Assembly: GCA_029558635.1 (NCBI GenBank)
Contig: JAKQEE010000052.1
Coordinates: 1-64,000 of the forward strand
Length of the DNA: 64,000 bases
Reading direction: 5' to 3'
Source of the DNA: Pseudomonadota bacterium
GTDB lineage: Bacteria > Pseudomonadota > Alphaproteobacteria > Micavibrionales > Micavibrionaceae
Below the pieces are notes generated by a model. It did no database searches. It saw nothing but the letters and a program-made list of their open reading frames with translations, and had not been told where the DNA came from. Shown piece after piece: positions 18,638-27,648 of the stretch (its first letter is position 1; each line of letters starts with the position of its first letter). The translations under genes were made by a program, and so were the position numbers.

Positions 18638-19018
18638 TTAGGCGGAAAGATCGGCGATGGTGCCGCGTTGATCGGGTGGGATATTGACGATCTTGGTGTT
18701 GTGAGTGAGAGCGGCTTTGATGGATTCCTTGGCCTGGAAGCCGTGATTGTCGATCACGCGCTGTTTGAGAGCGCGGCTGGCGTCAAGGCGCTGGGCTGAG
18801 GTGTTTTTATGGGTGAGGCCGAACTCGGTGTTGGAGGCATCCTGTTGGGCCGCTATGGTATAGGCAGAGGGTTCGGCGCTGACATTCACATTCTGGAGTG
18901 CGGCTATGCGCTCTTTGGATGAGTTGGTATTGGAGAGGCCAAATTGAGCCGTTGACGACTCAAGCCTTCTGATCGTCGCATAGACACTTTCTCTTCCGGA
19001 AGGTATGGATGAAACCAT
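18638..19018 (-). CDS. Hypothetical protein with two internal repeats
   Basis: This 126-residue soluble protein was not recognised. It contains two related segments, TAQFGLSNTNSSKERIAAL and NTEFGLTHKNTSAQRLDA, about 43 residues apart, each followed by an alanine-rich helical stretch. There is no signal peptide or membrane segment. The ATG is preceded by AAGGAAG at good spacing. It lies between cckA and recA on the same strand. The stop codon is about 40 bases upstream of the recA operator region. Function unknown. Confidence 0.65.
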   Translation of the reverse strand: MVSSIPSGRESVYATIRRLESSTAQFGLSNTNSSKERIAALQNVNVSAEPSAYTIAAQQDASNTEFGLTHKNTSAQRLDASRALKQRVIDNHGFQAKESIKAALTHNTKIVNIPPDQRGTIADLSA

Positions 19019-19083
19019 CTTCTTGCTTCCTTATTCTCACACTACGCCATTTTCCAGTTTAGCGGAGCGGCATTAAGAATTTG

Positions 19084-21378
19084 TTAATCTTGTAGGACTT
19101 CCTTGACCTTGGCGGCCAAGTCTTTGAGAGTGAAAGGTTTGGGCAGGAACCAGATTTTTTCACCCAATGTGTCTTTGAGTTTTTCTTCCGTGTAGCCGGA
19201 GATGAAAATGATTTTAAGGTCGGGGTTTACTTCGCGGATTTCTTTGGCTAGCGTTGGGCCGTCTTTGCCGGGCATCATCACGTCGGTGATCAGCAAATCT
19301 ATCGGTTGGTCGAGGTCTTTGAAAACATCCCATCCGGCTTCACCGTTTTCGGCAGTCAGGACTTCGTAGCCTTTGTTTTTGAGGGCTCGGGTCGAGAAGG
19401 TTCGCACCGCGTCTTCATCTTCGACCAGCAGAATACGGGCTGAACCCGTCAGATCACCGACTTGTTCTTCGGTCTCTTTGGTTTCCTTGATTTCTTCTTT
19501 GGCCTCTTCTTCCGTGACGCAGGGAAGGTAGACCCTGAAGGTTGTTCCTTTGCCGACTGTACTGTCAACGCCCAGATACCCACCTGTCTGGCGGATAATG
19601 CCGTACACGGTGGCCAGTCCCAAACCTGTTCCTTTACCGACATCCTTGGTGGTGAAGAAGGGTTCGAAAATTCGGGCGAGAATATCCGGTGGAATCCCCG
19701 TTCCGGTGTCGGTCACGTCGATTCGTATCCAATCACCCACAGGCATTGTGTCTTGCCCGAAGGTCATAGAGTCTTCGTTATGGAAGTGCGAGGTGGTGAT
19801 GGTCAGCGAGCCACCGTCGGGCATGGCGTCGCGGGCATTGACCGCCATATTGACCAGAACCTGTTCCATCTGGCCGCTGTCAACTTTGACCAGACCCAAA
19901 TCCTGTCCATGAACCAAATTCAATTCGATGTTGACGCCGATCAGACGGCGCAGCAGGTGTGCGAGTTCGGTGAGGATGTCGGTGACGTCCTGAACCTGCG
20001 GACGCAGGGTTTGCTGGCGTGAGAAGGCGAGCAATTGGCGGACCAGATTGGCGGCGCGATTCGAATTCTGTTTGATTTGCTGGATATCGCCGAAGGACGG
20101 ATCGCCCGGTTTGTGACGCAGGAGCAGCAAGTCGCAGAAGCCGATGATGGCGGTCAGAAGGTTGTTGAAATCGTGGGCGATCCCGCCCGCCAGTTGACCG
20201 ACGGCCTGCATTTTCTGGGATTGGATAAACTGGCTCTCGAGATTTTTCTGTTGCGAGAGATCAAGGAAGTGGACCGCAATATTCTCTCCGTCCGAGAAGA
20301 GGCGGGCGTACATCTGGCAAGGAGACGAGTTTTGCTGTTTGATATTCCAGACACGGACCTCAATCGGGTCCTTGATTGTTTCGCCATTTTTAATGCGTGT
20401 CAGAATGTCGGTAACAGTCGGCCAGTCGCCAAAGTCGATCATGTCATTGAAGGAGAATTGTTCGACTTGCGGGATTTTCTTACCCTGCATTTTGGCCAAA
20501 GTCAGGTTGCAGGCCTTGACGTTCAAATCCTTGTTGACGATGGCGATGCCGACGGGGGCTTCCTCGAAAAACTGGCGGAAGCGGCTTTCCGAGGCATGAA
20601 GTGCCTCGCGGATGGCCTGTTCGGAGCTTAAGTCGTTGACCACGGCGCGAGTGCGGACCATGCCGTTGCCTTCGTGGACAACTGTCTGGGTGATGGCGGC
20701 CAGAAACTCGCGGCCTCCTTTTCCTTTCATGCGGACGTCGGCGATCTGGCGTACTCCACCGTTTTCCTTGATGTCGTACGGGGCGCCGTCTTCGGGCGGG
20801 GCCACCAGAAAATCGTGCAGATATCCGGAGGATAGGAGGTCGTCGACATTTTTGCCAACCCAGCGGGCAAAAGTCGCATTCACAAATTCAAAGCGGCCTT
20901 TTTCATTGACCGAGAAAAACCCGACCGGTGCGTTGTCAGTGTAGTCGGTCAGTTTTGTGTGTTCTTCGTTAAGGCGTCTTTGTTGTTCGTGCTCGGTGGT
21001 GAGGTCGTCAAGTCGCCAGTGAACGTAACCTTTCCACGTGTTGACCGGTTGGGCGGTGATTCTGTACCAGCTTCCCTGACCCTCGAAATCGTGGCCCATC
21101 TCGACTTTGTTGATTTCCCCTTTTCGGGCTTCGGAAGAGAGGTGGGAAAATCTTTTTCTGATTTCGTCCGTGCCGCCGAAAAAGAGAATTAACGATTCAT
21201 AGGAGGGTTGGCCGAAAGGGGTGCATAACGTGTCGAATTTCGAGTTGGACAGGATGAGGTTGTTGTTTTCATCCATGATCATGCGAGCATTGCGCGAGAT
21301 TTCAAAAATTTCGAGCAGCAGACTATGATCGCGATTTTTTCCAAAGGGCAGGAATTTCGATAGGGTCCAAGTTTTCAT
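19084..21378 (-). CDS. cckA: Hybrid sensor histidine kinase CckA, apparently without membrane anchor
   Basis: This 764-residue protein has three PAS-like domains (about 20-125, 140-250 and 262-375), then a HisKA domain with the phospho-acceptor in GGIAHDFNNLL (His402). The catalytic ATPase domain follows, with the N box at NARDAMPDGG (about 514) and G boxes DTGTGIP and GKGTGLGL. A receiver domain carries Asp699 in LLITDVMMPG. This order and sequence match CckA, which phosphorylates CtrA and CpdR through ChpT; chpT is at 52854-53501. Most CckA proteins start with two transmembrane helices. Here the N-terminus (MKTWTLSKFLPFGKNRDHS) leads straight into the first PAS domain. It lies beside flhB, a neighbourhood recalled from other alphaproteobacteria. 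Confidence 0.92.
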   Translation of the reverse strand: MKTWTLSKFLPFGKNRDHSLLLEIFEISRNARMIMDENNNLILSNSKFDTLCTPFGQPSYESLILFFGGTDEIRKRFSHLSSEARKGEINKVEMGHDFEGQGSWYRITAQPVNTWKGYVHWRLDDLTTEHEQQRRLNEEHTKLTDYTDNAPVGFFSVNEKGRFEFVNATFARWVGKNVDDLLSSGYLHDFLVAPPEDGAPYDIKENGGVRQIADVRMKGKGGREFLAAITQTVVHEGNGMVRTRAVVNDLSSEQAIREALHASESRFRQFFEEAPVGIAIVNKDLNVKACNLTLAKMQGKKIPQVEQFSFNDMIDFGDWPTVTDILTRIKNGETIKDPIEVRVWNIKQQNSSPCQMYARLFSDGENIAVHFLDLSQQKNLESQFIQSQKMQAVGQLAGGIAHDFNNLLTAIIGFCDLLLLRHKPGDPSFGDIQQIKQNSNRAANLVRQLLAFSRQQTLRPQVQDVTDILTELAHLLRRLIGVNIELNLVHGQDLGLVKVDSGQMEQVLVNMAVNARDAMPDGGSLTITTSHFHNEDSMTFGQDTMPVGDWIRIDVTDTGTGIPPDILARIFEPFFTTKDVGKGTGLGLATVYGIIRQTGGYLGVDSTVGKGTTFRVYLPCVTEEEAKEEIKETKETEEQVGDLTGSARILLVEDEDAVRTFSTRALKNKGYEVLTAENGEAGWDVFKDLDQPIDLLITDVMMPGKDGPTLAKEIREVNPDLKIIFISGYTEEKLKDTLGEKIWFLPKPFTLKDLAAKVKEVLQD

Positions 21379-21416
21379 GACGGAAAGAATGACAGAAAAT
21401 CAGGAAAAAGAAAAGA

Positions 21417-22493
21417 TTACCTGATTTTGCCTTTCTTTTTGTACACAAAGGAGATGATTTCGGCGACGGCCTTATACAGGTCTTCGGGAATCATTTGGTC
21501 GATTTCCACCGTGTCATAAAGAGTGCGGGCCAGTGGCGGGTTTTCAAACAGGATGATGTCGTGTTCCTTTGCGACTTCGCGGATGCGCATGGCGACCTCG
21601 TCGATCCCTTTGGCGATCACAATCGGTGCGTCGGCCACATCTGTGTCGTATTGAAGGGCCACAGAAAAGTGGGTCGGGTTGGTGATGACCACGTCGGCTT
21701 TGGGGACGTTTTGCATCATGCGCTGGCGCGCGCGTTCCATGCGAATTTGTTTCAATTTTCCTTTGATGAACGGATCCCCTTCGGTTTGTTTGTATTCGTC
21801 CTTGACCTCTTGCTTGGTCATGCGCATTTGTTTGTTGAATTCCCATTTCTGGTACAGTAGGTCGGCCAGCGATATGGCCAATAGCGCCACGAGAATTCCA
21901 ACCATCATGCGAATGGACAAAGACTCGCTTTCTTCCAGCATTTCTATCGGGGTAAGGTCGATCGTGTGTTCGATGCCGTCGAAATAGGGGTAAATCAGGA
22001 CGAACCCGACGACGCCGACAGTTGTCATCTTCAGCAGGCCTTTGACGAACTCCATGATTGAGCGCAACGAGAAGAGGCGGGCAAAGCCTTTGAAGATCGA
22101 AATTTTCGACGGGTCGGGTTTCAGGACTTCGGGAGCTAGCATCGGACCGATTTGCATCAGGGGGCCAATGAGGGCGGCAAGAAACAGAGCAATGAAGAAA
22201 AAAATCGAGGCGCTGGCGGCGTGTTTGAAGGTTTCGGTCAAGACCATGCCGATTCCGCCTGGCGTGCCCGGCATGGTGTGGGCTTGGGCAAAAAATTCAC
22301 GCAGGAAATCGGTGAGGCGAGAGAACATATAAGGGGTCGCCGTGCCGATTAAAATGGTCGCAGCTAAGAGGATGACCCATGTGTTCAGGTCACGCGATTG
22401 CGCGACCTGCCCCCGCTTTCGACCTTCTTCGAGTTTCTTGGGGGTGGGGTCTTCTGTTTTTGACGCGTCGTCTGGTTTTTCGTCGTCTGCCAT
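21417..22493 (-). CDS. flhB: Flagellar type III export switch protein FlhB
   Basis: This 358-residue protein has a charged N-terminus (KTEDPTPKKLEEGRKRGQV), four hydrophobic segments between about 37 and 215, and a cytoplasmic domain with the autocleavage motif NPTH at 272-275. FlhB switches the flagellar export gate from rod/hook to filament substrates by cutting itself at Asn-Pro. fliR and fliQ are not adjacent. The neighbours are cckA downstream and a DNA-binding coiled-coil gene upstream, on the same strand but across a palindromic repeat. The complete motif indicates a working flagellar system. Confidence 0.96.
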   Translation of the reverse strand: MADDEKPDDASKTEDPTPKKLEEGRKRGQVAQSRDLNTWVILLAATILIGTATPYMFSRLTDFLREFFAQAHTMPGTPGGIGMVLTETFKHAASASIFFFIALFLAALIGPLMQIGPMLAPEVLKPDPSKISIFKGFARLFSLRSIMEFVKGLLKMTTVGVVGFVLIYPYFDGIEHTIDLTPIEMLEESESLSIRMMVGILVALLAISLADLLYQKWEFNKQMRMTKQEVKDEYKQTEGDPFIKGKLKQIRMERARQRMMQNVPKADVVITNPTHFSVALQYDTDVADAPIVIAKGIDEVAMRIREVAKEHDIILFENPPLARTLYDTVEIDQMIPEDLYKAVAEIISFVYKKKGKIR

Positions 22494-22565
22494 CCGGCTT
22501 TTCCTAACCCTATTATTATGGCAGGTTTTTTTGGGGAGATATAGTTATTATCTCTGGATACATAA

Positions 22566-22618
22566 TGTCATGCCCGCTTTAAGCGGGCATCCAGATCCCC
22601 GCCTGCGCGGGGATGACA
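22566..22618. repeat. REP-like palindromic repeat element
   Basis: A 53-base element is bounded by TGTCAT and ATGACA and contains two hairpins: TGCCCGCTT/AAGCGGGCA with almost no loop, and ATCCCCGC/GCGGGGAT with a CTGC loop. The two halves are joined by CCAG. Similar interspersed palindromes occur in many alphaproteobacterial genomes. It lies between two co-directional genes and could also stop or stabilise transcripts. A degenerate relative lies at 60393-60442. Confidence 0.75.
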
Positions 22619-22632
22619 ATATTTTGATGAAA

Positions 22633-23193
22633 TTACGCGGCGCGGATTTTATTGATTTTATCCACGATTTTCGACCAGATCGCGCCACCCATTTCGGAAA
22701 TGCTTTCCTGCTGGTTGTTTTCGTTCTCCGCCATCATCTTCATGCGCTCTTCCATACGGCGTTTGCGGGCTTCACGCTCACGGGCTTCGCGTTCGCGCAT
22801 TTCCTGTTTCAGATCTTCGGCCTGCTTTTGGGAATTCTGGTTGGTGATCATCAGTTGCTGGGCTTGCTTCTGCCACTGGTCGCGCTGGTCTTTCATATCT
22901 TCCAGTTGTGTTTCGGTCATATGCAACTGGTCTTCCAGCGAGCGGCAGCGCATTTTGACGCGTTCCATTTCCAGCATGTCGTGGGCGCGTTGCAGCTCGG
23001 CACGGACCATAGCTTCCTGATCGACCTTTTTTGGGAAAGCGCCATAAACGCGTTCCAGTTCGGAGGTGTCGATTTCCTTTTCGTCTGACTCATTGATGCT
23101 GTAGGACAGGCGACCGGATTTCAGCGCGCGCTGAATCGTCGATTTGGATTTACCCGTCAGATCTGCCGCTTGCGCAACACTCACTTTGGCCAT
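22633..23193 (-). CDS. Helix-turn-helix coiled-coil protein
   Basis: This 186-residue protein has an N-terminal MerR/excisionase-like helix-turn-helix (about 3-48: VSVAQAADLTGKSKSTIQRA then LKSGRLSYS). A very long charged coiled coil follows (about 60-160, rich in E, R, K, Q, M) and then a short amphipathic tail ending in DKINKIRAA. This layout resembles KfrA-like and other plasmid or chromosome DNA-organising proteins, but I do not recognise the family. The start ATG follows AAGGGGG at ideal spacing. It is upstream of flhB on the same strand with a palindromic repeat between. Possibly a DNA-binding regulator or tether; target unknown. Confidence 0.75.
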   Translation of the reverse strand: MAKVSVAQAADLTGKSKSTIQRALKSGRLSYSINESDEKEIDTSELERVYGAFPKKVDQEAMVRAELQRAHDMLEMERVKMRCRSLEDQLHMTETQLEDMKDQRDQWQKQAQQLMITNQNSQKQAEDLKQEMREREAREREARKRRMEERMKMMAENENNQQESISEMGGAIWSKIVDKINKIRAA

Positions 23194-23323
23194 GAAGTAC
23201 CCCCTTGGTATGATCCGGCTGTTAACACTTTATTCTTTGGAATGCGGACAGGGTTAGCACATTCCAAAGTCCGGTTTCAAGTTTTCCCGCGTTGGAAGCC
23301 AAAAATATTGTGAGTAGCAGGGG

Positions 23324-24082
23324 TTAAGCGGCTGATTTTTCCGTGCGTTTGTTCAGCAAGTGGCTGAGTTTCTGCCATTGAGCGCCTGAAAACAGATGGG
23401 CGTAGATGAAGGGCAGCCAGCCTTTTTTCCGGAAATCGAGGAAGGTTTTCTCGTCGAGTTCTGACAATTTTTTCTCGTCGATAATGCGGAAACCGGAGAA
23501 ATTGATCTTTTTTCCGCCGGGGACCATGATTTCGGCACTGCGCTCGACCAGCAGACCTGCTGCAATCAGGTCCTTGCCGAAGGCTGTCGTCTGGTGCGCG
23601 GCAGCGTGGTAGGATTTGCAGAATTCCAGTGCGTTCTTGGAAAGGGGGGTGGCTTCGCCGTCATCAGTGAAAAAGCGTTGGTCGCCGCTCTTTTCAACTA
23701 CGGCCGAGTCGGTATCAACGCACAGGGTCAGTTGGTCGTTTTCCGGATGTTCCGAGAAAATGAACGGGTAACGGCGGATGTAGGAGGGGATGTAGGTTTC
23801 GCCTTCCCAGTTGCCTTTATCGTCAATATAGAGGTTTTCGCTGTCTCTGAGACCCAGAATGGCGACTGGTGTGGCGCTGGCGTCGGGGCTGAAGGCTATG
23901 GGATAGAAATGGCAGATTTGGGGCATCTCGATCATGGTGATCGGGACGGCATTGACCTTTCCGGCAAACCCCAGTCCGAAATTCTTTTTCAGGGCCATCG
24001 TTTTATGTTTTTCGGCGTCCAGAGGCTCCGGTTTTTTGTAAAACAGAGGAAGGGAGGCTTGAGGGGCGGTGTTCTTGGTCAT
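23324..24082 (-). CDS. SapC family protein
   Basis: This 252-residue protein matches the SapC family (PF07277). The characteristic features are the N-terminal LFYKKPEPLDAEKH, the central MPQICHFYPIAFS and PVAILGLRDSENLY, and YIPSYIRRYPFIF followed by a C-terminal helical region. SapC was named in work on paracrystalline surface layers; its biochemical role is not settled. There is no signal peptide. It is divergent from the UDP-glucose dehydrogenase gene, sharing a 133-base promoter region. A link to surface polysaccharide or surface layers is only suggested by that pairing. Confidence 0.85.
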   Translation of the reverse strand: MTKNTAPQASLPLFYKKPEPLDAEKHKTMALKKNFGLGFAGKVNAVPITMIEMPQICHFYPIAFSPDASATPVAILGLRDSENLYIDDKGNWEGETYIPSYIRRYPFIFSEHPENDQLTLCVDTDSAVVEKSGDQRFFTDDGEATPLSKNALEFCKSYHAAAHQTTAFGKDLIAAGLLVERSAEIMVPGGKKINFSGFRIIDEKKLSELDEKTFLDFRKKGWLPFIYAHLFSGAQWQKLSHLLNKRTEKSAA

Positions 24083-24215
24083 TTTGTCATCCTAAATTGT
24101 GTCAACCGCTGCATTCTAGCCATGTTGGGCCTTCAGGAAAAGGGTAAAATTTTCTTTTCTTTTGGCCGTGAAGGATATAGCTTGCCGCCATGTTTCACAG
24201 CATGGAAGGTTTGAA

Positions 24216-25568
24216 ATGAAAATTGGTGTCGTAGGGACTGGTTATGTCGGTCTGGTGTCGGGAACATGTTTTGCCGAGTTCGGGGTCGAGGTCGTTTGCG
24301 TGGACAAGGATGCCCGCAAGATCGAGATGCTGAAAAGAGGCGGAATTCCGATTTACGAACCGGGTCTTGACGATCTGGTGGCCAAGCAGGTGAAGGCCGG
24401 ACGGTTGTCTTTTACCACAGATCTGGCTGAAGCGGTTCGTGATGCCGATGCGGTTTTTATTGCCGTTGGCACGCCGCCGCGCGTCGAAGACGGGCAAGCC
24501 GATCTGACCTACGTATTTCAAGCTGCCGAAGAAATTGCCCAGCATCTTACCGGTTATACTGTGATTGTCGATAAATCGACGGTTCCGGTCGGTACGGCAC
24601 GCAGAGTTGCCGAAGCAATCCGCAAGGCCAACCCGAATGCCGATTTCGATGTTGTATCCAATCCCGAGTTTTTGCGTGAGGGAGCTGCGATTGACGACTT
24701 TCTGCGCCCTGACCGTGTGGTGGTTGGTGTGGAGAGCGAGCGTGCCCGTGAAGTGATGCGCCAGCTTTATCGTCCGCTGTATATCAACGAGACGCCGATG
24801 GTGATGACGTCGCCTGAAAGTGCCGAGATCATCAAATATGCGAGCAACGCGTTCCTTGCCGCCAAGATCACCTTTATCAATGAAATTGCCAATCTGTGCG
24901 AAGCCGCGGGCGGCAATGTTCAGGACGTTGCCAAGGGGATGGGGCTGGACGGTCGTATTGGGTCGAAGTTTTTGCATGCCGGTCCCGGTTATGGCGGGTC
25001 GTGCTTCCCGAAAGATACGTTGGCGCTGGTCCAGATCGGGCAGAATTTCGGTGCGCCGCAGACGTTGGTCGACAAGGTTGTTGAAATCAATCATGACCGT
25101 CAACGCGAAATGGCTGACCGTGTGATTGCCGCTTGTGGTGGCGACGTGAAGGGCAAAAAGATTGCCGTTCTCGGGATCGCCTTCAAACCCAACACCGATG
25201 ATATTCGTGAAGCGCCGTCGCTGGTGATTATTCCGGAATTGCAAAAGGCTGGTGCCAAAATTGCAGCGCATGATCCGGTTGCCATGGAGAATGCCAAGAA
25301 GGTTCTCTCTGATGTTGAATGGTGCGATGATGCGTATGCGCCGATGCGCGATGCCGATGCACTGGTGATTGTGACTGAATGGAATGAATTCCGCGGATTG
25401 CAACTGGACCGTGTCGAGGAATTGTTGAAATCGAAAACCATCGTTGATTTGCGCAATATCTACAAATTGCCGGAGATGCAGGCGCGCGGGTTCCGTTATA
25501 TTTCGATCGGTCGTCCGGCGCTTGATGGCGGGCAGGCTGTTTCCCAGAAATTGCGCGCCGCTTCGTAA
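24216..25568 (+). CDS. ugd: UDP-glucose 6-dehydrogenase
   Basis: This 450-residue enzyme oxidises UDP-glucose to UDP-glucuronate with two NAD+, feeding capsule, exopolysaccharide or lipid A decoration. The N-terminal Rossmann motif is GVVGTGYVGLVSG (about 4-16). STVPVGT lies at about 121-127 and the catalytic cysteine in GYGGSCFPKD (Cys263). The C-terminal domain has GIAFKPNTDDIREAPS. The ATG at 24216 follows GGAAGG at 24204-24209 and begins exactly at the family N-terminus. An in-frame upstream start at 24162 would add 18 unsupported residues. No glycosyltransferase cluster is adjacent. Confidence 0.96.
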   Translation: MKIGVVGTGYVGLVSGTCFAEFGVEVVCVDKDARKIEMLKRGGIPIYEPGLDDLVAKQVKAGRLSFTTDLAEAVRDADAVFIAVGTPPRVEDGQADLTYVFQAAEEIAQHLTGYTVIVDKSTVPVGTARRVAEAIRKANPNADFDVVSNPEFLREGAAIDDFLRPDRVVVGVESERAREVMRQLYRPLYINETPMVMTSPESAEIIKYASNAFLAAKITFINEIANLCEAAGGNVQDVAKGMGLDGRIGSKFLHAGPGYGGSCFPKDTLALVQIGQNFGAPQTLVDKVVEINHDRQREMADRVIAACGGDVKGKKIAVLGIAFKPNTDDIREAPSLVIIPELQKAGAKIAAHDPVAMENAKKVLSDVEWCDDAYAPMRDADALVIVTEWNEFRGLQLDRVEELLKSKTIVDLRNIYKLPEMQARGFRYISIGRPALDGGQAVSQKLRAAS

Positions 25569-25649
25569 TTATAGAAAATATATTTGATCTTTGATTCGGT
25601 TTTTTGTATAGATACCCTCTACAAAAAATCAGAACTGCGAAGATTAAGA

Positions 25650-26042
25650 ATGCCTGACAGGTTATGGAGTGCAGTGGGGATAGCGGGCGGTCTTCTGACT
25701 CTTGCGTTTGCCTCTGTTTCGTCGACCCAGAAATCCCATGATGAAGAGGTTTATCCGATTTCTCCGGAACATGGATCTTGCATTATCACTTACAAGCCGG
25801 GAAGTGATGAGGAAGTGATCCGCGCCTATATCGAACACAACGATCTGGTCAAGTTTCAAGCCTCTGTCGCGAAAGATGGGCGTTATTCGTGGATGGTTAA
25901 ACCTGATATGAGAACAAAGCTTCGCGATAAGGATTGGTCCGAGGTCGCAAACGGAACCATCACCGTTCGTCCTCGTAAGGGGCAGTGCGAGGTTCGCATT
26001 GGTCGAGCAGTGACGCTATATCAGATTAGCGGCGTCAATTAA
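25650..26042 (+). CDS. Hypothetical exported protein
   Basis: This protein of about 130 residues has an N-terminal hydrophobic segment (about 4-23: LWSAVGIAGGLLTLAFASVS) that reads as a signal peptide or anchor. A small mixed domain with two cysteines follows (HGSCIITY and KGQCEVRI), which could form a disulfide outside the cytoplasm. The ATG at 25650 places the hydrophobic segment at the N-terminus; a longer in-frame version from 25584 lacks a ribosome site. It ends four bases before the convergent pgi gene. Not recognised. Confidence 0.65.
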   Translation: MPDRLWSAVGIAGGLLTLAFASVSSTQKSHDEEVYPISPEHGSCIITYKPGSDEEVIRAYIEHNDLVKFQASVAKDGRYSWMVKPDMRTKLRDKDWSEVANGTITVRPRKGQCEVRIGRAVTLYQISGVN

Positions 26043-26046
26043 AAAT

Positions 26047-27642
26047 TCAGTAATTGCCGGAAATATTTTGCAATAACCCTTTGGTCGAGACATCGAGTTC
26101 GGGGTCTGTTTTTTTGCTTTCCAATAGCGCACGCAGAGGCTTGGCCAGTTTTTTGCCAAGCTCGACGCCCGGTTGGTCGAAGCTGTTCAAATGCCACACT
26201 GCGCCTTGAACGAAGATTTTGTGTTCGTAGGCCGCAATCAAAACTCCCAGATAGAACGGAGTCAGTTCCGGAAGAACGATCGTCGTTGACGGGCGATTGC
26301 CGGTAAAGACGCGGAACGGGTCGCCGTCTGCCTCTTCATGCGTTTGACCAACGGCCAGTGCACGCGATTGTGCCAGACAGTTGGCCATCAGCGATTGATG
26401 ATTGGCCGTCAGATTATGATGCGGTTTGTTGCAAATAATAAAATCCGCGGGGATCGGCAGCGGTGATTGGTGAACCAGTTGCATGAAGGAATGCTGGCTG
26501 TCGGTTCCGGCTTCGCCGAAAATGACGGGGCCGGTGGCGTAATTTACGACATGTCCGTCGCGGTCCACTTCCTTGCCGTTCGATTCCATATCGGTCTGCT
26601 GGATAAATTTGGCGAGTTTTCCAAGGCGCATATCGTAGGGTAGTAGCGCATGGGCTGGATAGTCGTAGAAATTCCGGTACCAGATTCCCAAAAGTCCCAT
26701 CAGCATCGGAATATTTTTGTCCGGCGGTGCGGTTGCGAAATGTTCGTCCATCGCGTGTGCGCCGTCCAAAAGCTTTCTGAAATTGTCAAAGCCGATGGCG
26801 ATGGAAATGGACAGACCTATGGCTGACCACAGGGAATAGCGGCCGCCGACCCAGTCCCGTATCGGGAACATGTTCTCTTGTGCGATGCCGAATTTTTGGA
26901 CGGCGTCGAGGTTGGTCGAGAGGGCTACGAAATGTGTTGCTACCGCTTCGGCTGGAAGGGTTTCCAGCAGCCAGTTCTTGGCGGCGTTGGCATTCAGCAT
27001 TGTTTCTTCGGTCGAGAAGGTTTTTGAGGCAATGACGAAAAGGGTTGTCTCAGGGTCAAGTGTTTCCAGTGTGCGCGATATGTCGTGACCATCGACGTTC
27101 GAGACAAAATGGATTTCGGGGCCATCATTGTAATCGTGCAAAGCTTCGACGACAAAGCGCGGACCGAGATCTGATCCCCCAATACCGATATTGACGATGT
27201 TTGTAATCGGGCGTCCGGTAAAGCCTTTATGCGCGCCGTTTCTGATTTGGTCCGAGAAGTCTTTCATTCTGGTCAGGACATCGTGGATGACGGGGATGAT
27301 ATTTTCACCATCGACCATGATTTTCGATGTGACCGGTGCGCGGCAGGCAATATGGAGCACCGCGCGGTTCTCGGTGTGGTTGATTTTCTCTCCTGCGAAC
27401 ATGGAGTCTCGTAATTTTCCGACTCCGGATTCTTTTGCCAGATTCGCTAGCAGGGAAAGGGTCGTTGGTGTTGCCAGATGTTTCGAAAAATCGAACAGCA
27501 TATTATGAAAGGGAATTGAGAAATGTTCGAACCGTTCCGGCTTTGCCAGTTCTTCGCGCAATGACAAGTCGCGCATATCATCATGCTGATGTGCTTTTAG
27601 CTTTTGCCATGAGGGAAGTGTGGTTGGGTTCGGCATCGTCAA
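26047..27642 (-). CDS. pgi: Glucose-6-phosphate isomerase
   Basis: This 531-residue enzyme interconverts glucose 6-phosphate and fructose 6-phosphate. Family signatures are present: NIGIGGSDLGP (about 154-164), SKTFSTEETMLN, and the active-site signature FGEAGTDSQHSFMQLVHQ, which reads FGEPGTNGQHSF in most homologues. The second signature HLNSFDQPGVELGKKLA contains the catalytic lysine. The change from PGTN to AGTD is unusual but conservative. Length is normal. It sits six bases downstream of rnd on the same strand, so the two are probably co-transcribed. Confidence 0.97.
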   Translation of the reverse strand: MTMPNPTTLPSWQKLKAHQHDDMRDLSLREELAKPERFEHFSIPFHNMLFDFSKHLATPTTLSLLANLAKESGVGKLRDSMFAGEKINHTENRAVLHIACRAPVTSKIMVDGENIIPVIHDVLTRMKDFSDQIRNGAHKGFTGRPITNIVNIGIGGSDLGPRFVVEALHDYNDGPEIHFVSNVDGHDISRTLETLDPETTLFVIASKTFSTEETMLNANAAKNWLLETLPAEAVATHFVALSTNLDAVQKFGIAQENMFPIRDWVGGRYSLWSAIGLSISIAIGFDNFRKLLDGAHAMDEHFATAPPDKNIPMLMGLLGIWYRNFYDYPAHALLPYDMRLGKLAKFIQQTDMESNGKEVDRDGHVVNYATGPVIFGEAGTDSQHSFMQLVHQSPLPIPADFIICNKPHHNLTANHQSLMANCLAQSRALAVGQTHEEADGDPFRVFTGNRPSTTIVLPELTPFYLGVLIAAYEHKIFVQGAVWHLNSFDQPGVELGKKLAKPLRALLESKKTDPELDVSTKGLLQNISGNY

Positions 27643-27648
27643 TTTCTT

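Noticed and set aside
24195..25403. Long reverse-strand open frame opposite UDP-glucose dehydrogenase
   Set aside because: It mirrors the codon pattern of the real gene and has no recognisable domain.
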